Notes under the pieces: model-generated
What the model was told of the DNA's origin: nothing
The model's database searches: none
What the model saw: the letters and a program-made list of their open reading frames with translations, nothing else
Program-made: the position numbers and the translations under genes
NCBI GenBank assembly: GCA_905233945.1
Contig: CAJOFY010000006.1
Coordinates: 1 to 64,000, forward strand
DNA length: 64,000 bases
Reading direction: 5' to 3'
Source of the DNA: an uncultured bacterium
Lineage (GTDB): Bacteria > UBP6 > UBA1177
In this document: positions 18,402 through 28,087 of the stretch, one piece after another
Layout of the letters: each line of letters opens with the position of its first letter
Position numbering within the stretch: the stretch's first letter is position 1

Positions 18402-19340
18402 ATGAGTGAAACTTTTGATGAAATAAGGATCCTGCTTCAGCAAAAAGCCGAATGTCAGGCGCGTCTGAATCTTCTGCCTTACGACGGAACGCCTGAAATC
18501 AAGGAGCAGAAAGGCGAAAAGTATATCTATGTGCGGAAGCGTATCGGCAGCAGGCTGACATCAACGTATGTCGGAGTTTATTCCGACGAGCTTTTTCAGC
18601 TTCTTCTTCGGAACACGAAAGAAGCCCGCGAGCTAAAAAAACAGATGCGTCACATCGACAAAAAGCTTGCCGAACTCGGATACGAAGACAGCGAGCTTCC
18701 GCTTTCAGTGCAGAAAAACCTTGATTTTGCCCGTGTGAACATGAAAGCCAACATTTACGATCAGGCGGTTCTTGAAGGAGTCGCGACGTCGTTTCCGCAG
18801 ACGGAAGAAATCATTGAAAACGGCAAAGTTTCCGGAATGACGGCAACCGATGTTCAGAAAATTCTTAATTTGAAGCACGCATGGGAGTTTATTCTCGACC
18901 GCAATGTCATCCAGAGCAAAACTGATTATTATCTGCTCTGCCATGTCGCGCGCCTTGTGAATGAAGGTTTTTTCTTTGATGCCGGCAGAATCCGCGGGAT
19001 TCCGGTGAGTATAGGCGGCAGTTCCTACATTCCTCCGATACCGGTAGAATCAGTTGTAAGGGAGCGGATTGCCGAAATACTTGCTTCAAAGCAGGATGAA
19101 ATCGATATCGCGATCGAACTCTGCATGTATTGCATGAAAACCCAAGTCTTTACTGACGGCAACAAACGCGCATCCGTGATTTTTGCAAACCATTACATCA
19201 TTTCTCACGGACTCGGACTGCTTGTTATCCCGGAAAAGGAAGTACCGGAATTCAAAAAACTCCTTGTTGCTTTTTACGAGGGCGAAAATATTGAAATTAT
19301 TAAAAATTTCCTGAAAAAACGCTGCTGGAAGAGATTGTGA
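18402..19340 (+). CDS. Fic family protein (motif QVFTDGNKR)
   Basis: GRIRGIPVSIGGSSYIPPIP...YCMKTQVFTDGNKRASVIFANHY. Confidence 0.85.
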   Translation: MSETFDEIRILLQQKAECQARLNLLPYDGTPEIKEQKGEKYIYVRKRIGSRLTSTYVGVYSDELFQLLLRNTKEARELKKQMRHIDKKLAELGYEDSELPLSVQKNLDFARVNMKANIYDQAVLEGVATSFPQTEEIIENGKVSGMTATDVQKILNLKHAWEFILDRNVIQSKTDYYLLCHVARLVNEGFFFDAGRIRGIPVSIGGSSYIPPIPVESVVRERIAEILASKQDEIDIAIELCMYCMKTQVFTDGNKRASVIFANHYIISHGLGLLVIPEKEVPEFKKLLVAFYEGENIEIIKNFLKKRCWKRL

Positions 19341-19410
19341 GGAAGTTTTGTGAAAAATTACAGCTTTCTGCAAAAAAATGGTATATTGCCGCGCTTTTGC
19401 TGGAGGAAAA

Positions 19411-20040
19411 ATGAACGGAAGAAAATGCTACATTCTTGATTTTGACGGCACGGTGACGGCGCTTGACACTCTCGTCGTCGCGTTCGACAAATACTGCATC
19501 GTTGACTGGCGCGAGCTCGAAAACGAGATGCGTGCCGGCAGAAAGGAGCGCCATCAGACGCTGGTAGACGAAGTCGATTCGATGAAAGCCGGAAAAGAGG
19601 AGCTTTTCGATTTTATTAAAAAAAATGTTCCTGTCCGTGAAGGATTTTTCGATTTTGTGAAAAAAGTCCGCGAAAACGGTGATGAAATCGTGATTTTAAG
19701 CGGTGGTTTCAGGAGTTTTGCCGAACTTTTCATGGGAAACACGGAAGTCGAGGCTTATATCAACGATATCAAATACTTAGGTGACAAAAACTGGGAGCTG
19801 GTTCCGTGTCAGAACGCACTTGCTCCGCTCTGCGACAGAAACTGCTCAAACTGCAAGCGGGCAGTCGTCGAAAAGTATAAAAACGAAGGTTTCGAGACGA
19901 TTTATTTCGGTGACGGCGAGACCGATTTCTGCGGCTCGAGATATGCCGACAGAATCTATGCGACAGACGAACTGGCCGAGAAACTGGCATTGGAAAACGT
20001 TAAATTCACTTATTTTAAGGATTACAAAAATATTTTGTGA
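19411..20040 (+). CDS. HAD-IB family phosphatase (MtnX/SerB-like)
   Basis: CYILDFDGTVTALDTL...VILSGGFRSFAE...TIYFGDGETD. Confidence 0.85.
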   Translation: MNGRKCYILDFDGTVTALDTLVVAFDKYCIVDWRELENEMRAGRKERHQTLVDEVDSMKAGKEELFDFIKKNVPVREGFFDFVKKVRENGDEIVILSGGFRSFAELFMGNTEVEAYINDIKYLGDKNWELVPCQNALAPLCDRNCSNCKRAVVEKYKNEGFETIYFGDGETDFCGSRYADRIYATDELAEKLALENVKFTYFKDYKNIL

Positions 20041-20047
20041 GGTGATT

Positions 20048-21241
20048 ATGGGCAGAGTTATGGTTGGAGACAGGCTCCACATTTCGATTTTCGGCAGGAG
20101 AAACGCCGGTAAATCGTCGCTGATAAACGCTTTTACCGGGCAGAAAGTCGCGATAGTTTCCGATGTTCCCGGAACGACGACAGATCCTGTGATGAAGGCG
20201 ATCGAACTTTTTCCGGTAGGTCCTGCAGTGCTTATAGATACTGCTGGAATTGATGACACGAATGATGCTTTAGGTCTTGAAAGAGTAAAAAAATCAAGAA
20301 GTTATCTCGATAAGTCCGACATGGTGCTTCTTGTTGTCGATGCTTCGGGCAAAGCAGGTGATTTCGAGGATGAAATAATTGCAAAATGCGAAGAAAAGCA
20401 GGTTCCGTTTATCGTTGTCCTCAACAAATCAGACCTTGCAATATCCGAAAGCGTTAAAAAATGGCTTGATGGCAAGGAATTTGTCGCGATAAGTGCCGCA
20501 AACAGCACCGGAATCACTGATCTTACCAAAAAAATCACCGAAAAATCGCCTAACGAATGGGAACCGCCGTTCCTGCGCGATCTCATAAAGCCGGGCGATA
20601 TCGTTCTGATGATCACGCCTATTGATTCAAGCGCGCCGAAAGGAAGAATGATCATGCCGCAGGTCCGTGCTTGGCGAGACATCCTTGACGGCGGCGGAAT
20701 AGCCCTTTCGTGCGAACCGGCTAATTTGCAGAAGACCCTTGAATCACTAAGCGTGAAACCGGCTCTTGCTGTCACCGATTCGCAGGTTTTTTCAAAGGTC
20801 GCGCCGATAATTCCCGAAGATATCCCGTTCACATCTTTTTCGATCCTTTCGATCAGACAGAAAGGAAACCTTGCAGAAATGGTGAAGGCTGTAAAAACGG
20901 TCGATACTTTGAAAGCTGGCGACAAAGTACTTATAGCCGAAAGCTGCTCGCACCATTCGCAGGATGACGACATCGCACGAGTCAAGATACCGAAATGGCT
21001 TAACGACAAAGTTGGCGGCGGGCTCATAATCGAAACTTCGGCTGGCCGCGATTACCCGGAAAATCTCAGCGACTACAAACTGATAGTTCATTGCGGCGCA
21101 TGCACTCTGAACCGTCGCGAAATGCTTCTCAGACAGGCGATCCCCGCTGAAAAAGGGATCCCGATGACAAATTTTGGAGTTCTCATAAGCTATCTGCACG
21201 GTGTTTTTCCGCGTGCGCTCAAACCTTTCGGGATTGAGTAA
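20048..21241 (+). CDS. hydF: [FeFe] hydrogenase H-cluster maturation GTPase HydF
   Basis: GRRNAGKSSLINAFTGQKVAIVSDVPGTTTDPV; AESCSHHSQDDDIARVKIPKWL; VHCGACTLNRREMLLRQ. Confidence 0.96.
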   Translation: MGRVMVGDRLHISIFGRRNAGKSSLINAFTGQKVAIVSDVPGTTTDPVMKAIELFPVGPAVLIDTAGIDDTNDALGLERVKKSRSYLDKSDMVLLVVDASGKAGDFEDEIIAKCEEKQVPFIVVLNKSDLAISESVKKWLDGKEFVAISAANSTGITDLTKKITEKSPNEWEPPFLRDLIKPGDIVLMITPIDSSAPKGRMIMPQVRAWRDILDGGGIALSCEPANLQKTLESLSVKPALAVTDSQVFSKVAPIIPEDIPFTSFSILSIRQKGNLAEMVKAVKTVDTLKAGDKVLIAESCSHHSQDDDIARVKIPKWLNDKVGGGLIIETSAGRDYPENLSDYKLIVHCGACTLNRREMLLRQAIPAEKGIPMTNFGVLISYLHGVFPRALKPFGIE

Positions 21242-21306
21242 ATCTAGGTAAATGTTTTAATATTAAGCGGTTGTGATCTGAATTTTGATTGGATTAAACT
21301 GAAATT

Positions 21307-23427
21307 TTAATGTCTGACGCAGACAACTTTATTTGATGCACTTGAATCCAAGAAACCGGTTCCGTTGCTGCAATACAATATCTCAGCGGTTTTAAAAGAA
21401 ATATACCAAGAATAAGTATTGTCTGAAGAATCAAGCTGTGAAGTCCAGTAGTTTGCGCTGAAACCTAACTTGCTGTAATAGCCTTGAGTGTCATTCTGTT
21501 CGCATGAACACTCTGCTTTTTTATAATCATTGTTGTAATTTCTGTGGGAATCTGTTACTCGGCATGTTCCGTCTGTTTCTGTGTTTTCGCAATTGATTAT
21601 AACGGTTCTGAGTTCGTCGATCCCAGGCAGTTTCCAGTCGTTTTTGCCGCCGTCGGTAACGCTGTTGCAGTGTGTTTGTGCAGAAGACCAGCCCATTGTA
21701 TTGTCCGACGGTCTTGACCAGAAATAGCCGGTAGCAGGATCTACGCACGGAAGGGATTCAGAACTGCCGTCACATTCTTTAAAACCTTCAACACATTCGC
21801 TTCCGCTCCAGCCGTAGCCGTCTTCGCATTTGAAGACGCATTCGGTTGTACTGGGAGTTTTGTTGAAACTTCCTTCTGTTGTCGGCTGCCAGCCTGTTTC
21901 TTCATCCCAGGTCTGTTGTATTTTGTCTGTTTTGTTCCATTTTGCGTGTTCGGGAAGTCCCGTGCATTCGGAAACGCGTGAATTTGATTCGCTATCGCTG
22001 TTGGCAAGTGTTTTTACGAAATCCTTGCCTGCTTCTTTCATCTTTTCAAATTCATTGCCCAAAGATGTCGTGCAGTCAAGAACAAGCATAATAAGGGCGC
22101 TGTTTTTCTTTTCATCAAGTTTACTGGAATTGTCACGCTTGAACTCTGTCTCATGATCCCAGATGCTGTTGCTGCTCATTTTCCACAGATTTATCTTCTG
22201 ATAGTCTTTATTCAGCAGCGGGTCGTTGTTGTCGGCATATTTAATGTCTTCAAACACGAAACGGTAGGTGACTTCCTCCAAAGTGCCGGGGATTGTTGCC
22301 AAACCATCTGTAAAACCGTGGTAGGTGATCTCTTCAAGATTTCTTCCGCCGTCTTCCGATTTGCGGAATGTGCCCTCGATGTAAAGGTGTGAATCTGTTG
22401 CCTGTCCGTCGCAGGAATTTGAATCGGAATCACAGTTGATGTCGAAAGTGAAGCGCAGTTTCTGCCCGTCTTTGTATCCGCCAGGGACTGAGACATTAAG
22501 GCTTACCGATTTGGAGAATGAATTCAGGCTTTTTGCTATAATATCGAAAGAATTCATAACATCTTCCATGTTCTCGGTATAAAAAACAAATTTCTCTTTC
22601 GGCTCGCTTGCCAGCTTTTCCAATGTGGTCTTGAACTCGTTTGTATCGTTGACATCATTGCCTTTCAGACCGATTGTGTAGGCCGCAACTTCGGTGTCGT
22701 GGATTTTATCGTTTACAATCTTTTCGTGAAGAGTATCGCGGTAAACATCGGGATCGCCGTCGCCGTAGTTTTCAGGATCGTAGCTCTCTTTGACTGTCGA
22801 TATATTGTCGAGACCGTCGGTAAAGGTGACTAATGCAACATTGTTCAGTTCCGGCGGCTCGTCGTAGTCGCGCATCATTTTCAATGCAGTGTAGTCGGCG
22901 AAGTAGAGGCCGGTGTAGTCAGCTTTGTTAAGGCTGTCGATAAAACTTGTGTAATCATCTATGGTTGATTTGTTTAAGAAACCGATCTTTTTGATATACT
23001 GATCTTTGTTGAATCCGATAATGCCGAGATAAATGCCTTCCTTAGGCTCGGTACTGATCTCTGTGTCATCATCCGACTCAGTGTCATCATTGTCATCCGT
23101 TGCCGAATCATCGTCTTCCTGTGTTGCGTCGGTATCATCCGTTGTCGAATCGGCATCATCAGTTGTCGAATCGCCGTTGTCAGGCTGTTCAGGTGTTGAA
23201 TCGCCGTTGTCGGGCTGTTCAGGTGTCGAATCACCGTTGTCGGGCTGTTCATTATCACTCTGCTCGGTGTCTGTCGGTTCAGTGTCTTGAGAATCGTCAC
23301 CGGATGAATCTTCGTCTGTAACGGTAATGCCGTTGTCAGGTTCCTCGTTTTCTTTTTTCGAGCTGCCGCAGCTGACTACAAACATCAAAGCTGCAAAAAG
23401 CGCGAAAACTGCAAAAAGTTTTTTCAT
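21307..23427 (-). CDS. Lipoprotein with acidic repeat linker, VWA-like region and C-terminal DUF1566-like domain
   Basis: FVVSCGSSKKENEE lipobox; EQPDNGDSTP repeats; ATGYFWSRPSDNTMGWSSAQTHCNS...DWKLPGIDEL. Confidence 0.75.
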   Translation of the reverse strand: MKKLFAVFALFAALMFVVSCGSSKKENEEPDNGITVTDEDSSGDDSQDTEPTDTEQSDNEQPDNGDSTPEQPDNGDSTPEQPDNGDSTTDDADSTTDDTDATQEDDDSATDDNDDTESDDDTEISTEPKEGIYLGIIGFNKDQYIKKIGFLNKSTIDDYTSFIDSLNKADYTGLYFADYTALKMMRDYDEPPELNNVALVTFTDGLDNISTVKESYDPENYGDGDPDVYRDTLHEKIVNDKIHDTEVAAYTIGLKGNDVNDTNEFKTTLEKLASEPKEKFVFYTENMEDVMNSFDIIAKSLNSFSKSVSLNVSVPGGYKDGQKLRFTFDINCDSDSNSCDGQATDSHLYIEGTFRKSEDGGRNLEEITYHGFTDGLATIPGTLEEVTYRFVFEDIKYADNNDPLLNKDYQKINLWKMSSNSIWDHETEFKRDNSSKLDEKKNSALIMLVLDCTTSLGNEFEKMKEAGKDFVKTLANSDSESNSRVSECTGLPEHAKWNKTDKIQQTWDEETGWQPTTEGSFNKTPSTTECVFKCEDGYGWSGSECVEGFKECDGSSESLPCVDPATGYFWSRPSDNTMGWSSAQTHCNSVTDGGKNDWKLPGIDELRTVIINCENTETDGTCRVTDSHRNYNNDYKKAECSCEQNDTQGYYSKLGFSANYWTSQLDSSDNTYSWYISFKTAEILYCSNGTGFLDSSASNKVVCVRH
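23161..23250. repeat. 3 x 30-bp tandem repeat in the lipoprotein linker
   Basis: aggtgttgaatcgccgttgtcgggctgttc-type unit at 23161, 23191 and 23221. Confidence 0.92.
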
Positions 23428-23562
23428 TTTTTCCTCCTTATTTTAAACAACTTCTAAAAAACAGCGGTATTTTAGGAGATTCCGTAAATATGGCAAGGTT
23501 TTAGTTCAAATTGACAAGTTTTTCCAAAAATATAAGATGCGGCGCTTTCTGTGAGGTGGAAA

Positions 23563-23778
23563 ATGGTTACTGAAACAATGGTTATAATCGCTATCAGGCA
23601 GAAAAACTGGGAAGCTGCGGCTGAAATGGCGAGAGAACTTGCCGGAAAAAAGCCAGGAAGCGAGATCGCAAGAATCGCTCCGGCGGTCGAAACAGCTGAA
23701 AAATCGGTCGAGGCTGCGTGGCTGCTTTCAGTTTTTTCCGAAATAAAATGGCGTGAAATGAATGAGGTGGAAATATGA
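23563..23778 (+). CDS. Small hypothetical protein
   Basis: Short ORF, 4-bp overlap with aroQ. Confidence 0.5.
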   Translation: MVTETMVIIAIRQKNWEAAAEMARELAGKKPGSEIARIAPAVETAEKSVEAAWLLSVFSEIKWREMNEVEI

Positions 23779-24206
23779 AAATTCTGCTTATTGAAGGGCC
23801 TATGCTTGATAAAATCGGAGAACGTGAGCCGCAGATTTACGGAGAAAAGGGAACGCGGGAGAAACTTCTGGGTGCATTTTACGAAAAAGCGAAGTCTCTC
23901 GGGATCGAAGCCGAGGCGGTAAGCGACTATGTCGAAGGAAATCTCGCAAAAATCATCGTGAACGCTGAATGCGACGGAATTGTAATAAATCCCGGTGCTT
24001 ACACACACACCAGCGTTCTGTTGCGCGATGCTTTGCTCTGCTCGAAAATTCCGTTCGTGGAAGCGCATATTTCCAATATTTTCGCAAGAGAGGATTTCCG
24101 CAGAAAATCGTATCTCAGCGATGCTGCTCTCGGCGTTGTGACAGGCTTTGGAAGCGCGACTTATGCCGCTGCGCTCGAAGGTCTGGCTGCTTTTCTGAAA
24201 AAATAA
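23775..24206 (+). CDS. aroQ: Type II 3-dehydroquinate dehydratase
   Basis: IGEREPQIYG...VINPGAYTHTSVLLRDAL...VEAHISNIFAREDFRRKSYLS. Confidence 0.93.
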   Translation: MKILLIEGPMLDKIGEREPQIYGEKGTREKLLGAFYEKAKSLGIEAEAVSDYVEGNLAKIIVNAECDGIVINPGAYTHTSVLLRDALLCSKIPFVEAHISNIFAREDFRRKSYLSDAALGVVTGFGSATYAAALEGLAAFLKK

Positions 24207-24215
24207 TCTGTAAAA

Positions 24216-24716
24216 TTACGGTTTTTTTATCAGAATTATTTTTCCGTCTTCAAGTTCGAAAAAGTTTTCGGTGAAAGGAATGAATTCGGAATTTCCGCTT
24301 TCGTTTTCCATTTCGGCGAGAGAATATGCCGGAGTAGGGGTGAAAGCCTCGATTTTTCCCAAAATTTTACCTGACTTGTCAAAAACTGCGGCTCCGATAA
24401 GCAAGTCCTGGGACTTCCCGAAAATCTCGCCTTCTGGGAGTGCGAATTTTTCTCCGATGAGAAATTCCGCTTTTTTGAACGAATCAACTCCGGCTAAGCG
24501 TATCAGAAAGCCTTTTGCAGTTTTTGTAATGGACTCGATTTTCCACTTTGTCTTAAAATTAAAATGGTAAAGACAGTCAAAATCCAATAAAAAGTCACTG
24601 TCTTTAAATTCCGGCTTGAAAAGAAGATAACCGTCTTTTTTAAGAACTTTTGAAAAAGTTCCTACGACTTTCAAAGATGAAATTTCGTTCAGTCGTCGAT
24701 TATCTCGAGAGTGCAC
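24216..24716 (-). CDS. rimM: Ribosome maturation factor RimM
   Basis: KAEFLIGEKFALPEGEIF...LIGAAVFDKSGKILGKIEAF, position after rpsP-khpA; 5' boundary uncertain. Confidence 0.75.
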   Translation of the reverse strand: MHSRDNRRLNEISSLKVVGTFSKVLKKDGYLLFKPEFKDSDFLLDFDCLYHFNFKTKWKIESITKTAKGFLIRLAGVDSFKKAEFLIGEKFALPEGEIFGKSQDLLIGAAVFDKSGKILGKIEAFTPTPAYSLAEMENESGNSEFIPFTENFFELEDGKIILIKKP

Positions 24717-24925
24717 TTTTTCTGTCCGTGTGAAGAAGTCGCCGCACTGAGAAGAACCCTCATAGCCTTTGCAATTCTGCCTTCTTTGCCGATAACTTTT
24801 CCAAGATCTGATTTCGCAACTCTGAGTTCAAGAACGATCGAATTTTCTGTTTCTACTTCTGTAACTGAAACTTGTTCAGGATAATCAACTAAACGTGCTG
24901 CAATTTGTTCAATGAGTTCTTTCAT
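24689..24925 (-). CDS. khpA: KH-domain RNA-binding protein
   Basis: LELRVAKSDLGKVIGKEGRIAKAMRVLLSAA. Confidence 0.93.
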   Translation of the reverse strand: MKELIEQIAARLVDYPEQVSVTEVETENSIVLELRVAKSDLGKVIGKEGRIAKAMRVLLSAATSSHGQKKCTLEIIDD

Positions 24926-24946
24926 AAAATCCTCCGGAAAGCAGAT

Positions 24947-25198
24947 TTATTTTCTTACTTTTTTTACGAGAGAAGCAACTGTGTCCGAGCTCTGAGCACC
25001 TTTTTTGATCCATTCGTCATATTTTTCGACATCGATAACGATCTCAGCCGGATTGACGCACGGATTGTAGTGTCCGAGTCTTTCAAGATAATCGCTGTCT
25101 CTTTTCTTTCTGCTGTCAAGAACAACAACTCTGTAAGAAGGTTTCTTTTTAGAACCGCCTCTGGTCAGTCTGATACTTACGCTCATTAAATCCTCCAA
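24947..25198 (-). CDS. rpsP: Ribosomal protein bS16
   Basis: MSVSIRLTRGGSKKKPSYRVVVLDSRKKRDSDYLERLGHYNP. Confidence 0.96.
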   Translation of the reverse strand: MEDLMSVSIRLTRGGSKKKPSYRVVVLDSRKKRDSDYLERLGHYNPCVNPAEIVIDVEKYDEWIKKGAQSSDTVASLVKKVRK

Positions 25199-25203
25199 AA
25201 AAA

Positions 25204-26556
25204 TTATTTGACTAAGTTGCCTAAACCCTTGAATTTTTTCATAAGCCCGCCCAAACCGAGCTTGTTTATGCTTTTCATCATTTTTTTCATTTCAAGGTAT
25301 TGTTTCATAAACTGGTTTATATCCTGCACTTTTGTTCCGCTTCCGTTCGCGATTCTTCTGCGGCGCGAAGCGTTGAGAATCTCCGGTCTTCTGCGTTCCT
25401 CTTTGGTCATTGAGAAAATCATCGCCTCGATTTTGGAAAGCTCTTTCTCGAAGTTGACTTTCCCTTCCATCTGTTTCATCGCTTTGCCCATTCCCGGAAT
25501 CATCTCGAGCATGTTTTCCATCGGGCCCATATTTTTGAGCATCTTCATCTGTGCGAGGAAATCTTCGAGGTCAAACTCGTTCTTTCCCATTTTTTTGCGC
25601 AGACGTTCCGCTTCTTCCGCGTCTATTTTCTCGGTCGCCTTTTCGACAAGCGAGAGAACATCGCCTAAACCGACGATCCTGCCTGCGATTCTTTCAGGAT
25701 GGAAAACCTCGAACTGGTCGATTTTTTCGCCCATACCGACGAATTTGAGCGGAGCGCCTGTCGCAGCGTTGATCGAAAGGGCCGCACCGCCTCTTGCGTC
25801 GCCGTCCATCTTTGTAAGGACGACGCCTGTAATAGAAAGCCTTTTATGGAATTCCGCAGCGACGTTGACCGCTTCCTGACCGGTCATTGCGTCAGCTACG
25901 AAAAGGATTTCGGAAGGTTCGACAGCCTTTTTGATGTTTTCGATCTCATCCATCATCTCTTCATCGACCTGCAGGCGGCCCGCGGTATCGATTATGATGA
26001 CGTCGGCAACGTTGTTTTTGCCGTATTCGACCGATTTTACTGCGATATCGACAGGGTCCATCCCGACTTCCGACGGATAGACGTCAACGTCTATTTTTGC
26101 TGCAAGAGTTTTGAGCTGATCGATTGCGGCAGGTCTGTAAACGTCGGCGGGAACAAGAAGAACGCGTTTTTTCATCTTGTTTTTGAGAAGGAACGCCAGT
26201 TTTCCTGCGGTTGTCGTTTTACCGCTTCCCTGAAGACCGGCCATAAGGATTATCGCAGGCGGTCTGACATTCAGATTGAGCGAATGATCGCCTTCCCCGA
26301 GCATCGCGACAAGCTCCTCGTGGAAGATTTTGATGAACATCTGACCCGGATTTATGCTTTTTGCCACTTCCGTGCCAAGTGCTCTTTCCTTAACCTTTTC
26401 AACGAGTTCCTTGACGACTTTGAAGTTTACGTCGGCTTCGAGAAGCGATAATTTAAGCTCTCTGATCCCGTCTTTGATATTGTCTTCGGTGAGTTTACCG
26501 ACGCCGCGAAGTTTCTTAAAAGTGGCTTCGAGTTTGTCGGTGAGCTGGTCGAACAT
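25204..26556 (-). CDS. ffh: Signal recognition particle protein Ffh
   Basis: GLQGSGKTTTAGKLA...VIIDTAGRLQVDEEMM...M-rich C-terminus. Confidence 0.98.
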   Translation of the reverse strand: MFDQLTDKLEATFKKLRGVGKLTEDNIKDGIRELKLSLLEADVNFKVVKELVEKVKERALGTEVAKSINPGQMFIKIFHEELVAMLGEGDHSLNLNVRPPAIILMAGLQGSGKTTTAGKLAFLLKNKMKKRVLLVPADVYRPAAIDQLKTLAAKIDVDVYPSEVGMDPVDIAVKSVEYGKNNVADVIIIDTAGRLQVDEEMMDEIENIKKAVEPSEILFVADAMTGQEAVNVAAEFHKRLSITGVVLTKMDGDARGGAALSINAATGAPLKFVGMGEKIDQFEVFHPERIAGRIVGLGDVLSLVEKATEKIDAEEAERLRKKMGKNEFDLEDFLAQMKMLKNMGPMENMLEMIPGMGKAMKQMEGKVNFEKELSKIEAMIFSMTKEERRRPEILNASRRRRIANGSGTKVQDINQFMKQYLEMKKMMKSINKLGLGGLMKKFKGLGNLVK

Positions 26557-26683
26557 TTCTCCCTCTCAAAAAAAAGCCGTACGATTATAGTGAAAATCTT
26601 TTTATAGTCAAGAATTTAGTGAGTTTTTGTTGTCGCCGGAACGCTTTCCCGTACCGGCATTTCAGAGCGTTTTGCACAGATTG

Positions 26684-28087
26684 TCATTCTTCGCCGTTCA
26701 GTCTGTCGAAAATGAATTTTTTGATTTTCGTTATGTCGTCGGAATCGAATGCGTCATAAAAGAAGCCGTTTCTGAGCGGATGCTTGATTTTTATTCGGCT
26801 TTTTTTGGAGAAAAGGGAAATGATGCTCCGTTTGTCACAGCCGTTTTCGAGAAGCAGATTATCGACGAATTTTTTTCTTTCTTCCCATCCTTTTTCGGTG
26901 GAATCGATGATGTGAAGAATAAGATCCGATGCGGCTATTTCGGAAAAAGTGGAATTAAATGCGTCAGTTATGTTATTCGACATGTTCGAGATGAATCCGA
27001 CGGTGTCAAGCAGGAAAACCGGTTTCCCGAAAAGGCTGAATTTCCTGATTTTAGGGTCGATCGAGCTGAAAAATCTGTCGCTTTCCTTTGTCGCCTCTTC
27101 GTTGAGAAGTGCATTGAAAAGTGTCGATTTTCCGGCATTTGTGTAGCCGACGACGGCAACTGTCGCTATCCTGCTTCTTTTTCTGAATTTACGCTGGAAC
27201 TCAAGGCGTGAGAACTCGTTTTCAAGCTGTTTGCGAACGTTCTTTTCCTTGTTTTTTAGGATTCGTTTCCGTTCTTCCTCTTTTGTTTCTCCGGGACCTT
27301 TAAGTCCTATTCCCCCTTTGATTCTGCTTAAACCTGTGATTTTGTTGCGGAAAACGGCTTTTTCCTTGGACAGGACGGCGCTTGCAAGTTTGAGTTTTCC
27401 GCCTGTTCCCTCCGCTCTGGCGTTAAAGATTGAAATGATAAGGTCTTCGCGCGAAAGAACGGTCATGTCTGTCGCTTTTTCAAGTTTTGAGATAAAAGAG
27501 GCTTTTGTATCGGAAAAGAGAATTATGTTTTCCGCTTCCGCTGCTGTTTTAAGCAGTTCCAGAATGCGGTTCGTCCCGTTTTTAAGGGACTGCTCCGACA
27601 CGATAAACGAATCTGTTACTGAAAATCCGGCGTCTTCGGCAAGTTTTATGTTTTCTGCAATGTTTGCCGATGTGCTTTCGGAGGAAAAAAAGGCAGCTGT
27701 CGGATTTTCCGGAAGCTCTTTTTTTTCCGGTTCTTTAAAGAGGAAAAACGGAGCCGAAATTTTTTGGACTTTTGAGGCGGTTTTGTAAAAAAGTGTAATA
27801 ATTGCAGGTATTTTTTCTTCGTCATGCTCGATTATTCCAAGATATTCTATGAGCTTTCCGTCCATAAAATTTTTGATTTCGACTATTTTTGGGGCGGTTT
27901 TTGCAGCAATCAGAATCGTGTCGAAGTCGTTGGATGCTTTTAGTTTTTCCAGAAAATCAAAAAGATCCCAGTTCGAGATAAAAATGGAAGTTTGTGCCGC
28001 AACACCTTTTGAAAGAAGTATGAGCTTTATTGCGTTTAAAGGCTTTTCTTTAATAATTTTAAGAACTTGATTCTGGTCGAAAATCAA
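26684..28087 (-). CDS. hflX: GTPase HflX
   Basis: GIGLKGPGETKEEERKRIL...VAVVGYTNAGKSTLFNALL...LLDTVGFI. Confidence 0.93.
   Translation of the reverse strand: MIFDQNQVLKIIKEKPLNAIKLILLSKGVAAQTSIFISNWDLFDFLEKLKASNDFDTILIAAKTAPKIVEIKNFMDGKLIEYLGIIEHDEEKIPAIITLFYKTASKVQKISAPFFLFKEPEKKELPENPTAAFFSSESTSANIAENIKLAEDAGFSVTDSFIVSEQSLKNGTNRILELLKTAAEAENIILFSDTKASFISKLEKATDMTVLSREDLIISIFNARAEGTGGKLKLASAVLSKEKAVFRNKITGLSRIKGGIGLKGPGETKEEERKRILKNKEKNVRKQLENEFSRLEFQRKFRKRSRIATVAVVGYTNAGKSTLFNALLNEEATKESDRFFSSIDPKIRKFSLFGKPVFLLDTVGFISNMSNNITDAFNSTFSEIAASDLILHIIDSTEKGWEERKKFVDNLLLENGCDKRSIISLFSKKSRIKIKHPLRNGFFYDAFDSDDITKIKKFIFDRLNGEE

Noticed and set aside
19781-20047. Upstream extension of the HydF ORF
   Set aside because: HydF similarity begins at MGRVMVGDRLHISIFGRRNAGKSS (20048) with an RBS; the extension overlaps the HAD gene in another frame.
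23000-23300. Possible CRISPR-like periodicity
   Set aside because: It is an in-frame 30-bp coding tandem repeat with no spacers.
23775-24206. Divergent N-terminus of AroQ (EGPMLD instead of NGPNLN) as a lost-function enzyme
   Set aside because: Active-site Tyr (REPQIYG), NPGAYTHTS and VEAHISN motifs are kept, so it is probably functional.
25699-26451. 250-aa ORF antisense to ffh
   Set aside because: Shadow ORF of a highly conserved gene.
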